Assembly (NCBI GenBank): GCA_965243175.1 | Contig: OZ251532.1 | Span: 3,038,001-3,102,000 of the forward strand | Source of the DNA: VXYL01 sp965243175 | GTDB taxonomy: Bacteria; Pseudomonadota; Gammaproteobacteria; Pseudomonadales; Azotimanducaceae | Direction: 5' to 3' | Length of the DNA stretch: 64,000 bases | Part shown: positions 52,256 through 60,011 of the stretch, piece by piece | Layout of the letters: every line of letters begins with the position of its first letter | How positions within the stretch are numbered: position 1 is the stretch's first letter | The notes under the pieces: model-generated | Databases searched by the model: none | What the model was told of the DNA's origin: nothing | Seen by the model: only the letters and a program-made list of their open reading frames with translations | Position numbers and translations under genes: made by a program

Positions 52256-53734
52256 ATGACGACGGTTGAGACGAGCAGTGGCGTGCTGCGGGGTGCGCGT
52301 GGCGACGGGGTGAGCGTGTTCAAGGGGATTCCCTTTGCGCGGGCGCCGGTTGGGGAACTGCGCTGGCGGGCGCCGGTGGCGCCGGAACCCTGGGCGGGGG
52401 TGCGCGATGCGCTGGCGTTCGGGCCGTGCGCGATGCAGTCCACGATTCCTGGCGACGTCGGCGAGCTGATCGGCATCGCCACCCACGAGGTGAGCGAGGA
52501 CTGCCTGTATCTGAACGTCTGGACGCCTGCGGCGGATGCCGGCCAGCGTCCGGTGATGGTGTGGATCCACGGTGGCGGCAACACGGTCGGGGCGGGGTCG
52601 CAGCCGCGCATCAACGGCGAACACTTGGCGCGAACGGGCGACGTGGTGGTGGTCACGGTGAACTACCGCCTCGGCGCGTTCGGCTTCCTGCACGCGCCGG
52701 AGCTTGGCGCCAGCGGCAACGAAGCGTTGCTGGATCAGGTCGCGGCGCTGCGCTGGGTGCGCTCGGAGATCGCGGCGTTCGGGGGCGATGCGAACAACGT
52801 CACCGTGTTCGGCCAGTCCGCTGGCGGCTTCGACATCGTGCAGCTGATGGCGCTGCCAGCCGCCCAAGGGTGCTTCGACAGAGCGGTGCCGATGAGCGGC
52901 TCGCTGACTTCGCCGCAGAACGCCGAGGCGGCCCATGCGACGGCGAGCGCGATGGCGGCGAAGTTCGGGGGCTGGGAGGGGCTTCGGGGGGCGTCCGCAG
53001 CGGGTGTTCTCGCTAGCCAGTCGCAGATCGCGGGTGCTCGCTGGGCGCCGCCTCTCGATGGCGAAACGATGGTCGAAGACGCGGCCGCTGTACTCGCCCG
53101 GGGGGATTCGACGAACGGCATGCCGGTGCTCATCGGCCACACCCGGGACGAATCGACCTTGTTCACGCTCTTCAACAAGCAGCTGCGCGGGCTGGACCGT
53201 GCGGGCGTCGTGGAATGGGCGCGTTCGGCCTTCGGGGAGCGGGCGGCAGATGGCGTCGCCGTCTACGAACAAGCCCGTGCCGAAGCCGGGCTGCCTGCCA
53301 CGCCCTACGACATCTGCGCCGCCATTGCCACCGACCGCATGTTCCGCATCCCGGCGATACGCACTGCCGAATGCCACGTCCAGCACACGCCGAACATATG
53401 GATGTACCGCTTCGATCATGAATCTCCCGCGCACGACGGTCGCCTCGGCGCCTGCCACTCGCTCGACATTCCATTCGTCTGGGGCACCTACCGCCTGCCG
53501 GACATGCAGCGCTTCTGCGGCACTGGTGCCGTGGTGGAGCGGCTGTCCGAGCGCGTCATGGCCAGCTACCTCGCCTTCGCCCGCAGCGGCGATCCGACTA
53601 CGGCGGAGACGGGCGACTGGCCGTGCTATGAACCGGCACGCCGCGCCACGATGGTGTTCGACGAGCAGTTCGAGGTGGCCGATGCGCCTTTGGATGCGGT
53701 GCGCGAGTTCTGGGCCGGGCTGGAAGGCGCCTAA
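52256..53734 (+). CDS. carboxylesterase type B
   Basis: A 492-residue alpha/beta-hydrolase of the cholinesterase/para-nitrobenzyl esterase class. The nucleophile elbow is FGQSAGG, the acid lies in TRDESTLF, and the histidine is in GACHSLDIPF; the oxyanion loop is IHGGG. EDCLYLNVW is the second family signature. No signal peptide is seen, so it may be cytoplasmic. It is followed after six bases by a TonB-receptor gene, which suggests that the receptor imports an ester substrate. Confidence 0.9.
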   Translation: MTTVETSSGVLRGARGDGVSVFKGIPFARAPVGELRWRAPVAPEPWAGVRDALAFGPCAMQSTIPGDVGELIGIATHEVSEDCLYLNVWTPAADAGQRPVMVWIHGGGNTVGAGSQPRINGEHLARTGDVVVVTVNYRLGAFGFLHAPELGASGNEALLDQVAALRWVRSEIAAFGGDANNVTVFGQSAGGFDIVQLMALPAAQGCFDRAVPMSGSLTSPQNAEAAHATASAMAAKFGGWEGLRGASAAGVLASQSQIAGARWAPPLDGETMVEDAAAVLARGDSTNGMPVLIGHTRDESTLFTLFNKQLRGLDRAGVVEWARSAFGERAADGVAVYEQARAEAGLPATPYDICAAIATDRMFRIPAIRTAECHVQHTPNIWMYRFDHESPAHDGRLGACHSLDIPFVWGTYRLPDMQRFCGTGAVVERLSERVMASYLAFARSGDPTTAETGDWPCYEPARRATMVFDEQFEVADAPLDAVREFWAGLEGA

Positions 53735-53740
53735 GCGCCC

Positions 53741-55798
53741 ATGCGGGAGAGAACGTTGCCGCGTTGCGGCTTGGTTGCGCTGCTGTCGTGCGCCGCGGCG
53801 TTCGGCCACGGTTCGGAAGCCGCGATCGAGGAAATCGTGGTGCGCGCCGAAGCGTCGGTTGTGGACAGCCAAGGCGTCGTCGGCAGCGTCTCGACAGTGG
53901 CGGGGGACGACATCGAGCTGGTTCGCGCCAGCCACCCGCACGAGGTCTTCGTGCGCGTGCCCGGGGTGTGGATTTCGCGCGGTTCCGGCCACGAGCATCT
54001 GACGGCCATCCGCTCCGGCGTGCTCGCCGGCCCAGGAGCGTGCGGCGAGTTTCTGCTGCTGGAGAACGGCATTCCGATTCGGCCAGCGGGGTTCTGCAAC
54101 GTCAACAATCTGTTCGAGATGAACACCGAACAAGCGGCCGCCATCGAAGTGGTGCGCGGCCCGGCCAGCGCCCTGTTCGGCGGCAACGCGCTGCACGGCG
54201 TCGTCAACGTGGTCACCGGTGCCACCACGGACGGTTGGCGCGGCAGCGTGGAAATGGGGCCTTACGAATACGCCCAAGGGCGGCTCTCCGGCGGTAGCGG
54301 GCGAGGCGGCATCTCACTCGTTTCCACTTCGTCCGCCGGCTACCGCGAGGACACGGGCTTCGGCCAGCACAAGGCCGCGCTGAACCACCTCGGCTCGGTC
54401 GGCGGCTGGCAAGCCGCGACGACCGCCGTGGCGACTTCCCTCAATCAGGAAACCGGCGGCTTTGTACGCGGCTTCCGTGCTTACGATTCGGCGCTCCGGC
54501 GCAGCAATCCGAACCCGGAGGCGTACCGCGACGCCTGGTCGGCGCGGGCCAGCACGGTTCTGCAACGCGATCTGTCCGAGCGCCGCGCCTTGAGCGTGAC
54601 GCCCTACGTGCGGCGTTCGGCAATGACCTTTCTGCAACATTGGCTGCCGGGACAGCCGCTCGAACACAACGCCCAGCGGAGCGTCGGCACGATGCTGCGC
54701 CTGCGCACCGATGGCGATTTCCGATGGACGGCGGGCCTGGTCGTGGAAACCTTCGCGGCCGAGCTTCTCGAACGCCAGCACCTGCCGACCCAAGGTTCGG
54801 CGTTCCTAGTGGCGACGCGGCCTGCTGGAACCCACTACGACTACCGCGTGGACGGCTTCACCGCAGCTGCGTTCTACGACCTGACGGCGGCCGTCGGCAG
54901 CGGCTTGGAGCTGGTGGCGAGCGGGCGCGTCGAACGCAACGTCTACGACTACGACAACCGGCATCGAGACGGCAACACGCGAGACGACGGTACGCCCTGC
55001 GGCTTCGGCGGCTGCCTCTACACGCGGCCAGCGGACCGGCGCGACGCCTTCGCCAACTTCGCCGGGCGGCTGGGCGCGAACTGGCGACGTTCGCCGAACT
55101 CGACGCTCTACGGCGTGTTCGGCCAAGGCTTCCGACCGCCACAGACCACCGAACTCTATCGTTTGCAGCGCGGCCAGAGCGTGGCGGCGCTGGACAGCGA
55201 ATCCCTGCGTTCCGTGGAAGTCGGCTGGCGCGGCTCGTCGGGCGCGTTCACGGGCCACGTCGCCCTCTACGCCGAGACGACCGAAAACCTCATCTTCCGC
55301 GATGCGGATGGCTTCAACGTTGGCGACGGCGCCACGGAATCCGCCGGCATCGAAGCCGACCTGCGTTGGAGCGGCGAGCGCCATGCGTTCGACGTCGCGC
55401 TCAGCCACGCCCGCCACCGCTACGCCTTCACCCGCGACGCCAGCCGCGGCGAACGCATCGTCGACGGCAACACGGTGGACACCGCGCCGCGCTGGCTGGG
55501 CAGCGCCCGCTGGCAGTGGCGCACCGCCACGGTGCGTTCCGAGTTCGAGCTGGCGCGCATCGGCTCGCACTTCATCGACGCCGCCAACACGGTACGCTAC
55601 GGCGGCCACACGCTGCTCAACTGGCGCGGCCACTGGCAGGCCACGCCGCGTTTCAAGGTCTTCTCGCGCATCGTCAACCTGCTGGACGCGGCCTACGCCG
55701 ACCGTGCCGACTACGCCTTCGGCAGCTACCGCTACTTCCCCGGCCTGCCGCGCCAAGTCTACGTCGGCATCGAGGGCGCCTTCGCCGAAGGCATCTGA
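53741..55798 (+). CDS. TonB-dependent outer-membrane receptor
   Basis: A 685-residue receptor with a signal peptide (GLVALLSCAAAFGHG), a likely TonB box region IEEIVVRAE, the plug (VRGPASALFGGNALHGVVNVVTG) and a 22-strand barrel ending in a near-terminal aromatic (GIEGAFAEGI). The barrel segment QGFRPPQTTELYRLQRGQ is typical of receptors related to BtuB and siderophore types. It is co-transcribed with the esterase gene. The ligand is unknown. Confidence 0.9.
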   Translation: MRERTLPRCGLVALLSCAAAFGHGSEAAIEEIVVRAEASVVDSQGVVGSVSTVAGDDIELVRASHPHEVFVRVPGVWISRGSGHEHLTAIRSGVLAGPGACGEFLLLENGIPIRPAGFCNVNNLFEMNTEQAAAIEVVRGPASALFGGNALHGVVNVVTGATTDGWRGSVEMGPYEYAQGRLSGGSGRGGISLVSTSSAGYREDTGFGQHKAALNHLGSVGGWQAATTAVATSLNQETGGFVRGFRAYDSALRRSNPNPEAYRDAWSARASTVLQRDLSERRALSVTPYVRRSAMTFLQHWLPGQPLEHNAQRSVGTMLRLRTDGDFRWTAGLVVETFAAELLERQHLPTQGSAFLVATRPAGTHYDYRVDGFTAAAFYDLTAAVGSGLELVASGRVERNVYDYDNRHRDGNTRDDGTPCGFGGCLYTRPADRRDAFANFAGRLGANWRRSPNSTLYGVFGQGFRPPQTTELYRLQRGQSVAALDSESLRSVEVGWRGSSGAFTGHVALYAETTENLIFRDADGFNVGDGATESAGIEADLRWSGERHAFDVALSHARHRYAFTRDASRGERIVDGNTVDTAPRWLGSARWQWRTATVRSEFELARIGSHFIDAANTVRYGGHTLLNWRGHWQATPRFKVFSRIVNLLDAAYADRADYAFGSYRYFPGLPRQVYVGIEGAFAEGI

Positions 55799-55808
55799 GG
55801 AGGCGCGG

Positions 55809-57005
55809 CTATGTCTCCCGCGTTTCCAGATAGCGCATCAGCAAGCCGGGGTGCAGCGCTTGAAGCGCCCTGCGGTTCGCCATCTCGGCGCGGTCGCTGC
55901 CTCCGGCGAGAAGCGCGAGCAGCGTGTCGAAGGCGCGTTCCGGGGGGCTTTCGCCTTTGCAGCGCGGCATGCCAAGCGCCAACGCCGGGGCGGGAAGGGC
56001 GGTCCAGGCTGGTAGCCAAGGGGTCGAGAGCGGCGGTTCGACGTTCGCATCGACCATGTCCTCCCACGCCTGCCGCAAGGCCGGGTCGGGAAAGCTCGGC
56101 GCTTCGACGAGCCGCTCGAAGTAGGCGGGTTCGCGCCAGCAGATCGCGAACCAGTGTCGGCGAGCGGTTTGGGCGTGGCCAAGGCGCCGCTCGGCTTCCG
56201 CCAGCCAGCCGACCAGCTGCGGTTCGTTGGGATGGCTGCCGGCGTCGCGAACGACGCGCCGCACGTTCGCCCAATCGAGGCCGTTGCGGTAGGCCCAGGC
56301 GGCGTGGCAGTGCGGATTCGCGGCATCGAAGGGAACGCCTTCCAGTGCGCGGCCCAGATCGCGCCAAAGCGGCACCAAGAACTCCCGCGCCTGCGCTTGC
56401 AGGATGGCGCTGGCAGCGGGCAGCCAACGTCGTTCGAGCAAAGCGAGGCGCTCCACCGCTTCGGCGGGTTGCGGCGCCGCAGCCTTGACCGCGCCGAGCA
56501 ACGTAGTCGCATCGGGCAGCGCCCAATGCTGCGGGTTAATGGCTTCGAGCTCCCGCAAGCGTCGTTCGGCGGCCTTCGCATCCCGCGCCAGCAGCGCGGT
56601 GGCCACGTCGGAGGCGGCCGCGGATTCCTTGGTGTCGATGAAGAGATCGAGCTGAGGTTGCCCGGCGGGAGCTTGGAACTTGGTGCGCAGCAGCTCGTCG
56701 AGATCGCCATGGGCGGAGGCGCGGAGTTCCGCACCAGCGTTGTCTTCAATGCCGTAGACCGGAATGGGCTGCGGCTCGAGGTTCAACGACAGCGCCTTCT
56801 TCCGCACCTCCCGAAGCAACCGAAACACCTCCTCCGGCCCTTCGGCAAACTCGCCGTCGAGCGTATCCCGCTCACCGCGCAGCCAAGCGCGATAGTCGTC
56901 GTACTGCAACTGGTTCGCGGCGAGCAGCAGCTCCAACGGCGACCAAGCCCCATGCTCGGCGAGCAGCTGATGCATGACGGACTGCGCCTCTTCCAGCGGC
57001 GTCAT
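55809..57005 (-). CDS. hypothetical protein
   Basis: A 398-residue protein, mostly alpha-helical and rich in Ala, Leu and Trp, with no family that I recognise. The N-terminal half starts PLEEAQSVMHQLLAEHG; the C-terminal half looks like helical repeats (AERRLGHAQTARRHWFAICWREPAYFERLVEA). No signal peptide or transmembrane helix. I used the ATG at 57005; the frame continues 22 residues upstream. It converges with the TonB-receptor gene. Confidence 0.65.
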   Translation of the reverse strand: MTPLEEAQSVMHQLLAEHGAWSPLELLLAANQLQYDDYRAWLRGERDTLDGEFAEGPEEVFRLLREVRKKALSLNLEPQPIPVYGIEDNAGAELRASAHGDLDELLRTKFQAPAGQPQLDLFIDTKESAAASDVATALLARDAKAAERRLRELEAINPQHWALPDATTLLGAVKAAAPQPAEAVERLALLERRWLPAASAILQAQAREFLVPLWRDLGRALEGVPFDAANPHCHAAWAYRNGLDWANVRRVVRDAGSHPNEPQLVGWLAEAERRLGHAQTARRHWFAICWREPAYFERLVEAPSFPDPALRQAWEDMVDANVEPPLSTPWLPAWTALPAPALALGMPRCKGESPPERAFDTLLALLAGGSDRAEMANRRALQALHPGLLMRYLETRET

Positions 57006-57321
57006 CGCAGCCCACCAGATTCGCGTCGCGGGAGCTTCCGGGCAACGAACAAGCGGGCGCACCTCCTGCACCCGAAACGCCGGACTCCGCAGTACCTAGC
57101 GCATTTCACCCCTGCCCCCCGTTCCCCATTCGAGAGCGGCGGGGATGCTATCAGACCGCGTTGCGAGGGGCGCATGGAGGACCAATGCCGTGATTCCCTA
57201 TGGCGGCATGCAGCACCCTCGTTGCAATTCGCCGGAACGCTCATATGGTACGGAGGCGAAGCTGCAACTTGGGCAGGGGCGAGATGATCGGGCGGAGCTT
57301 CCACTACTCGGGCCGGAGCTG
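57006..57321. other. intergenic region before the MqsA-like gene
   Basis: Only short open frames without family character are present. I see no strong promoter, repeat or RNA. It separates the divergent hypothetical and MqsA-like genes, so both promoters should lie here. Confidence 0.4.
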
Positions 57322-57798
57322 ATGATGGAATCGAGCCACGGCGCTCCAAACGCAAGCACCGCGCACGTCTGCGACGAGTGCGGCCATGAAGTGACGACGA
57401 CTTGGCAGGACCATGTGTTCGTGTACGGAGCTGGCCAGGCCGCCGCCGAACTTGCCGCACGGCTGCCGGTGCGGCGCTGCGACCACTGCGACTTCGACTA
57501 CTTGGACGAGGAGGGCGAACGCCTCAAGCAAGCGGCCGTCTGTCGCCACCTCGGGGTGCTGACGCCGCAGGAGATCCGCGGCATTCGCGAGCGCCTCGGT
57601 CTGTCGCGCTCGGCGCTCTCGAAACTCACGGGCGTCGGCGAAGCGTCGTTGAGCCGCTGGGAGGGCGGCATCAAGATCCAAACGCCCGAGTACGACCGCT
57701 ATCTGCGCTTGATGAGCGCATCGAGTCGCTCGACAGGCGAGCATGATGGTACGACTCACCAAGTCTTGCCCTTCAACTCCTCTGGAAAGAGCTTGTGA
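57322..57798 (+). CDS. MqsA-like zinc-finger and helix-turn-helix protein
   Basis: A 158-residue protein with two CxxC zinc knuckles (CDEC near residue 16, and CDHC near 53) followed by an XRE-type helix-turn-helix (QEIRGIRERLGLSRSALSKLTGVGEASLSRWEGG). The layout matches MqsA/YgiT-type antitoxins, which usually pair with an MqsR or DUF4258 toxin. No such toxin is visible nearby, so it may be an orphan regulator. Its last 43 bases overlap a small gene on the other strand. Start is ATG 57322 or 57325. Confidence 0.8.
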   Translation: MMESSHGAPNASTAHVCDECGHEVTTTWQDHVFVYGAGQAAAELAARLPVRRCDHCDFDYLDEEGERLKQAAVCRHLGVLTPQEIRGIRERLGLSRSALSKLTGVGEASLSRWEGGIKIQTPEYDRYLRLMSASSRSTGEHDGTTHQVLPFNSSGKSL

Positions 57799-57932
57799 TC
57801 CGACAGGCGGTTTTCGTCCAGAGCGCGAACAAGATGCTCGAGAGTTTCCCGCTGCTCCTCGGCATCCCCTTCATCTGTCCATGATCGGATCAGAGTACCG
57901 AGGCGCTCCGCCCTGTTTCCCGGCGATTCCAT
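57756..57932 (-). CDS. small conserved-looking protein (58 residues)
   Basis: A 58-residue acidic protein: MESPGNRAERLGTLIRSW, then EEQRETLEHLVRALDEN and the end RLSDHKLFPEELKGKTW. The EEQRETxExLxxALDExRLSDxKLFP pattern seems familiar from unannotated proteins in many bacteria, hence I take it as real. GAGAGGGCAGC lies upstream of ATG 57932. It is 36 bases downstream of the sulfotransferase gene and probably the last gene of that operon. Its 3' end overlaps the MqsA-like gene. Confidence 0.6.
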   Translation of the reverse strand: MESPGNRAERLGTLIRSWTDEGDAEEQRETLEHLVRALDENRLSDHKLFPEELKGKTW

Positions 57933-57968
57933 CGTGCTGCCCTCTCAACCGCGGCCGGCCATGGCCTC

Positions 57969-59999
57969 TCAAGCAATCCCGTACGCCGCCCGAATTTCCG
58001 GGCCCAGCGCATCCTTGAGCGGAGCCAGCCAAGGGTCGAAGTTGCGCCATTGGTCGAGGCCGGTGCGGTAGATGGGTTGGCGAACCTGTTCGGCGCTTGG
58101 GGTGTGGACGTTGCGTTCGGTGCGGTGGTAGGCGACGCAGTTCGGCTCGAAGGGGAGGTCGCAGAAATCCAGTAGGCGGCGCACTTGGCCTTCCAGGTCG
58201 TCCACCACGTCCTCGTGCTGGACGCGGAGCACGAATCCGGGCAGCACGGCGTCCCAGTGCGCCATCAGGCGGGTGTACTGGCGGTAGTAGTTGCCGATTT
58301 CGCGCAGGCCATAGGAGAACTCCTGGCCTTCGCCGAAGAGTTGCTTGAAGCCGCTGAAGCAGCAGGCCAGCGGGTGGCGGCGGGCGTCGATCACCTTGGC
58401 GTTGGGCAGGATCAGGCGGATCAGGCCGATGTGGAAGAAATTGTTCGGCATCTTGTCGATGAAGCGCGGGGCGTCGCCTCGGTAGGCGCGGGTGTCGTCG
58501 ATGAACTGCTTGCCGAAGCGCTCGAAGTAGCCGTGGTCGAGTTCGCCGAGGATGCGCGGGTAGCGCGGCGTGGGCGAGTCGTCGCGGCCGCGCAGGCGTT
58601 TCGCCAGGTTGAGGACGTTGTGCAGTTCCATCGTGCCGTCCACTTGCGAGTGCGAGGCGAGGATCTGTTCGAGCAGGGTGGAGCCGGAGCGGGGCAGGCC
58701 GACGATGAAGATCGGATCGGCGGCGTCGAAGCCGACGCCTTCGCGCTCGGCGAAGAGGGCGGCCGTGCAGGTCTCGATCTGGCTTTCCACGCGGGTGAGC
58801 AGTTGCTGCGCGCTGTGCGAGGCGCTCGCCTGCTTGAGCGCGTTGCCTTGCTCGTAGTGGCGGAAGGCCGCCTCGTACTCGCCGCGGGTCTCGAAGGCGT
58901 TGCCTAACGCAAAGCGGAGCTGGATGCGGTCCTGTTCGCTGGTGTTGGCGTGTGCTTCGACCGCCGCCATCTGCGCCATCTCGTCGTCCGTGAAGGCGTA
59001 GGACTTGGTGTTCGCCAGGCTCCAATAGGCATCGCCGTGGTCGCGCTTGAGATGGTACGCCTTGCGGTAGTGGCGCACCGCGGCGTCGATGTCTCCGGCG
59101 GACTTGTGGACGTGGCCGAGCGCCACCGGATGCAGGTGGTTGCCGGGCTGCGCCGCCATCAGCGCCGTGTAGTGCTCGATGGCCTCGTCGCTTCGCCCGA
59201 TGCCGTTGCAGGCGGCCGCGTGCAGGGAACGGGCGATGGCGGCGTCGGCGGAGTCGTTTTCGAGCAGTCGAGTGGTCTGCTCGTGCGCCTTGGCGAACTT
59301 CTGCGCCCGCAGCAGGATGTTGGCGTACTGGATGCGGGCGTCGCGATGCTCCGGCTCGAACTCGACGCAGCTTTCGAGCAGGAACTCGGCCTCGTCGAAG
59401 ACGCGGTTGCGGGTGGCGACTTCCGCGAGCAGCCGCATCCCTTCGACGTGCGTCTTGTTGCTTTGCAGGAAGTGCTTGCAGAGCCGCTCCGCGTCCAGCA
59501 GCCGGTCTTCGGCGAGGTAGCTGATCACCGCGAGGAGCTCCGGCGGCAGCGTGTTCAGAAAGGCGATCTGCCGCTCTGCCCGTTGGCGCTTCTCCGGGGT
59601 CCCATCGGCGTCGCGCGCGTGTTCCTGGTAGAGCTTGGCGAGGCACTTCCAGCTGTTGATCAGGGAGGCATCGGCGGCGACCGCCTGTTCGAAAGCAGTG
59701 GTGGCGCGTCGGAACTGGCGCATGGCGATGCGGTTGTAGCCGACTTCCTGATGCGCCCGTCCGGTGATCTTGCCGGTCTCGTGGACGCGCTTCAGTGTGG
59801 CCAGAGCCAACGTCCACTTGTGCTGGTGGCGCTGCGCCACCGCCAGGGCGTAGCGCGCTTCGGCGTCGTCCTGGGCATCCCGCAGGTGCGCGAGCAGCAG
59901 GCGCTCGGCGTCTCCCGGCGCACCTTGGCGCAGCAGTTGCTGCGCCGTCTGGTGCGTCTGCTGCGCCTCCGCCATGAGTGCGGCGTCGCCGAGGCGCAC
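57969..59999 (-). CDS. TPR-repeat sulfotransferase family protein
   Basis: A 676-residue protein with N-terminal TPR repeats (about residues 10-400) and a C-terminal sulfotransferase domain. The PAPS-binding 5'-phosphosulfate loop is FIVGLPRSGSTLLEQIL (about 430), and a later PNNFFHIGLIRLILPNAKVI gives the 3'-phosphate region. Proteins of this type occur in marine bacteria, often with a TonB receptor upstream. It begins with GTG 59999, 13 bases after the receptor stop, or with ATG 59975. Substrate unknown. Confidence 0.88.
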   Translation of the reverse strand: MRLGDAALMAEAQQTHQTAQQLLRQGAPGDAERLLLAHLRDAQDDAEARYALAVAQRHQHKWTLALATLKRVHETGKITGRAHQEVGYNRIAMRQFRRATTAFEQAVAADASLINSWKCLAKLYQEHARDADGTPEKRQRAERQIAFLNTLPPELLAVISYLAEDRLLDAERLCKHFLQSNKTHVEGMRLLAEVATRNRVFDEAEFLLESCVEFEPEHRDARIQYANILLRAQKFAKAHEQTTRLLENDSADAAIARSLHAAACNGIGRSDEAIEHYTALMAAQPGNHLHPVALGHVHKSAGDIDAAVRHYRKAYHLKRDHGDAYWSLANTKSYAFTDDEMAQMAAVEAHANTSEQDRIQLRFALGNAFETRGEYEAAFRHYEQGNALKQASASHSAQQLLTRVESQIETCTAALFAEREGVGFDAADPIFIVGLPRSGSTLLEQILASHSQVDGTMELHNVLNLAKRLRGRDDSPTPRYPRILGELDHGYFERFGKQFIDDTRAYRGDAPRFIDKMPNNFFHIGLIRLILPNAKVIDARRHPLACCFSGFKQLFGEGQEFSYGLREIGNYYRQYTRLMAHWDAVLPGFVLRVQHEDVVDDLEGQVRRLLDFCDLPFEPNCVAYHRTERNVHTPSAEQVRQPIYRTGLDQWRNFDPWLAPLKDALGPEIRAAYGIA

Positions 60000-60011
60000 C
60001 GCTGCGGGCGG

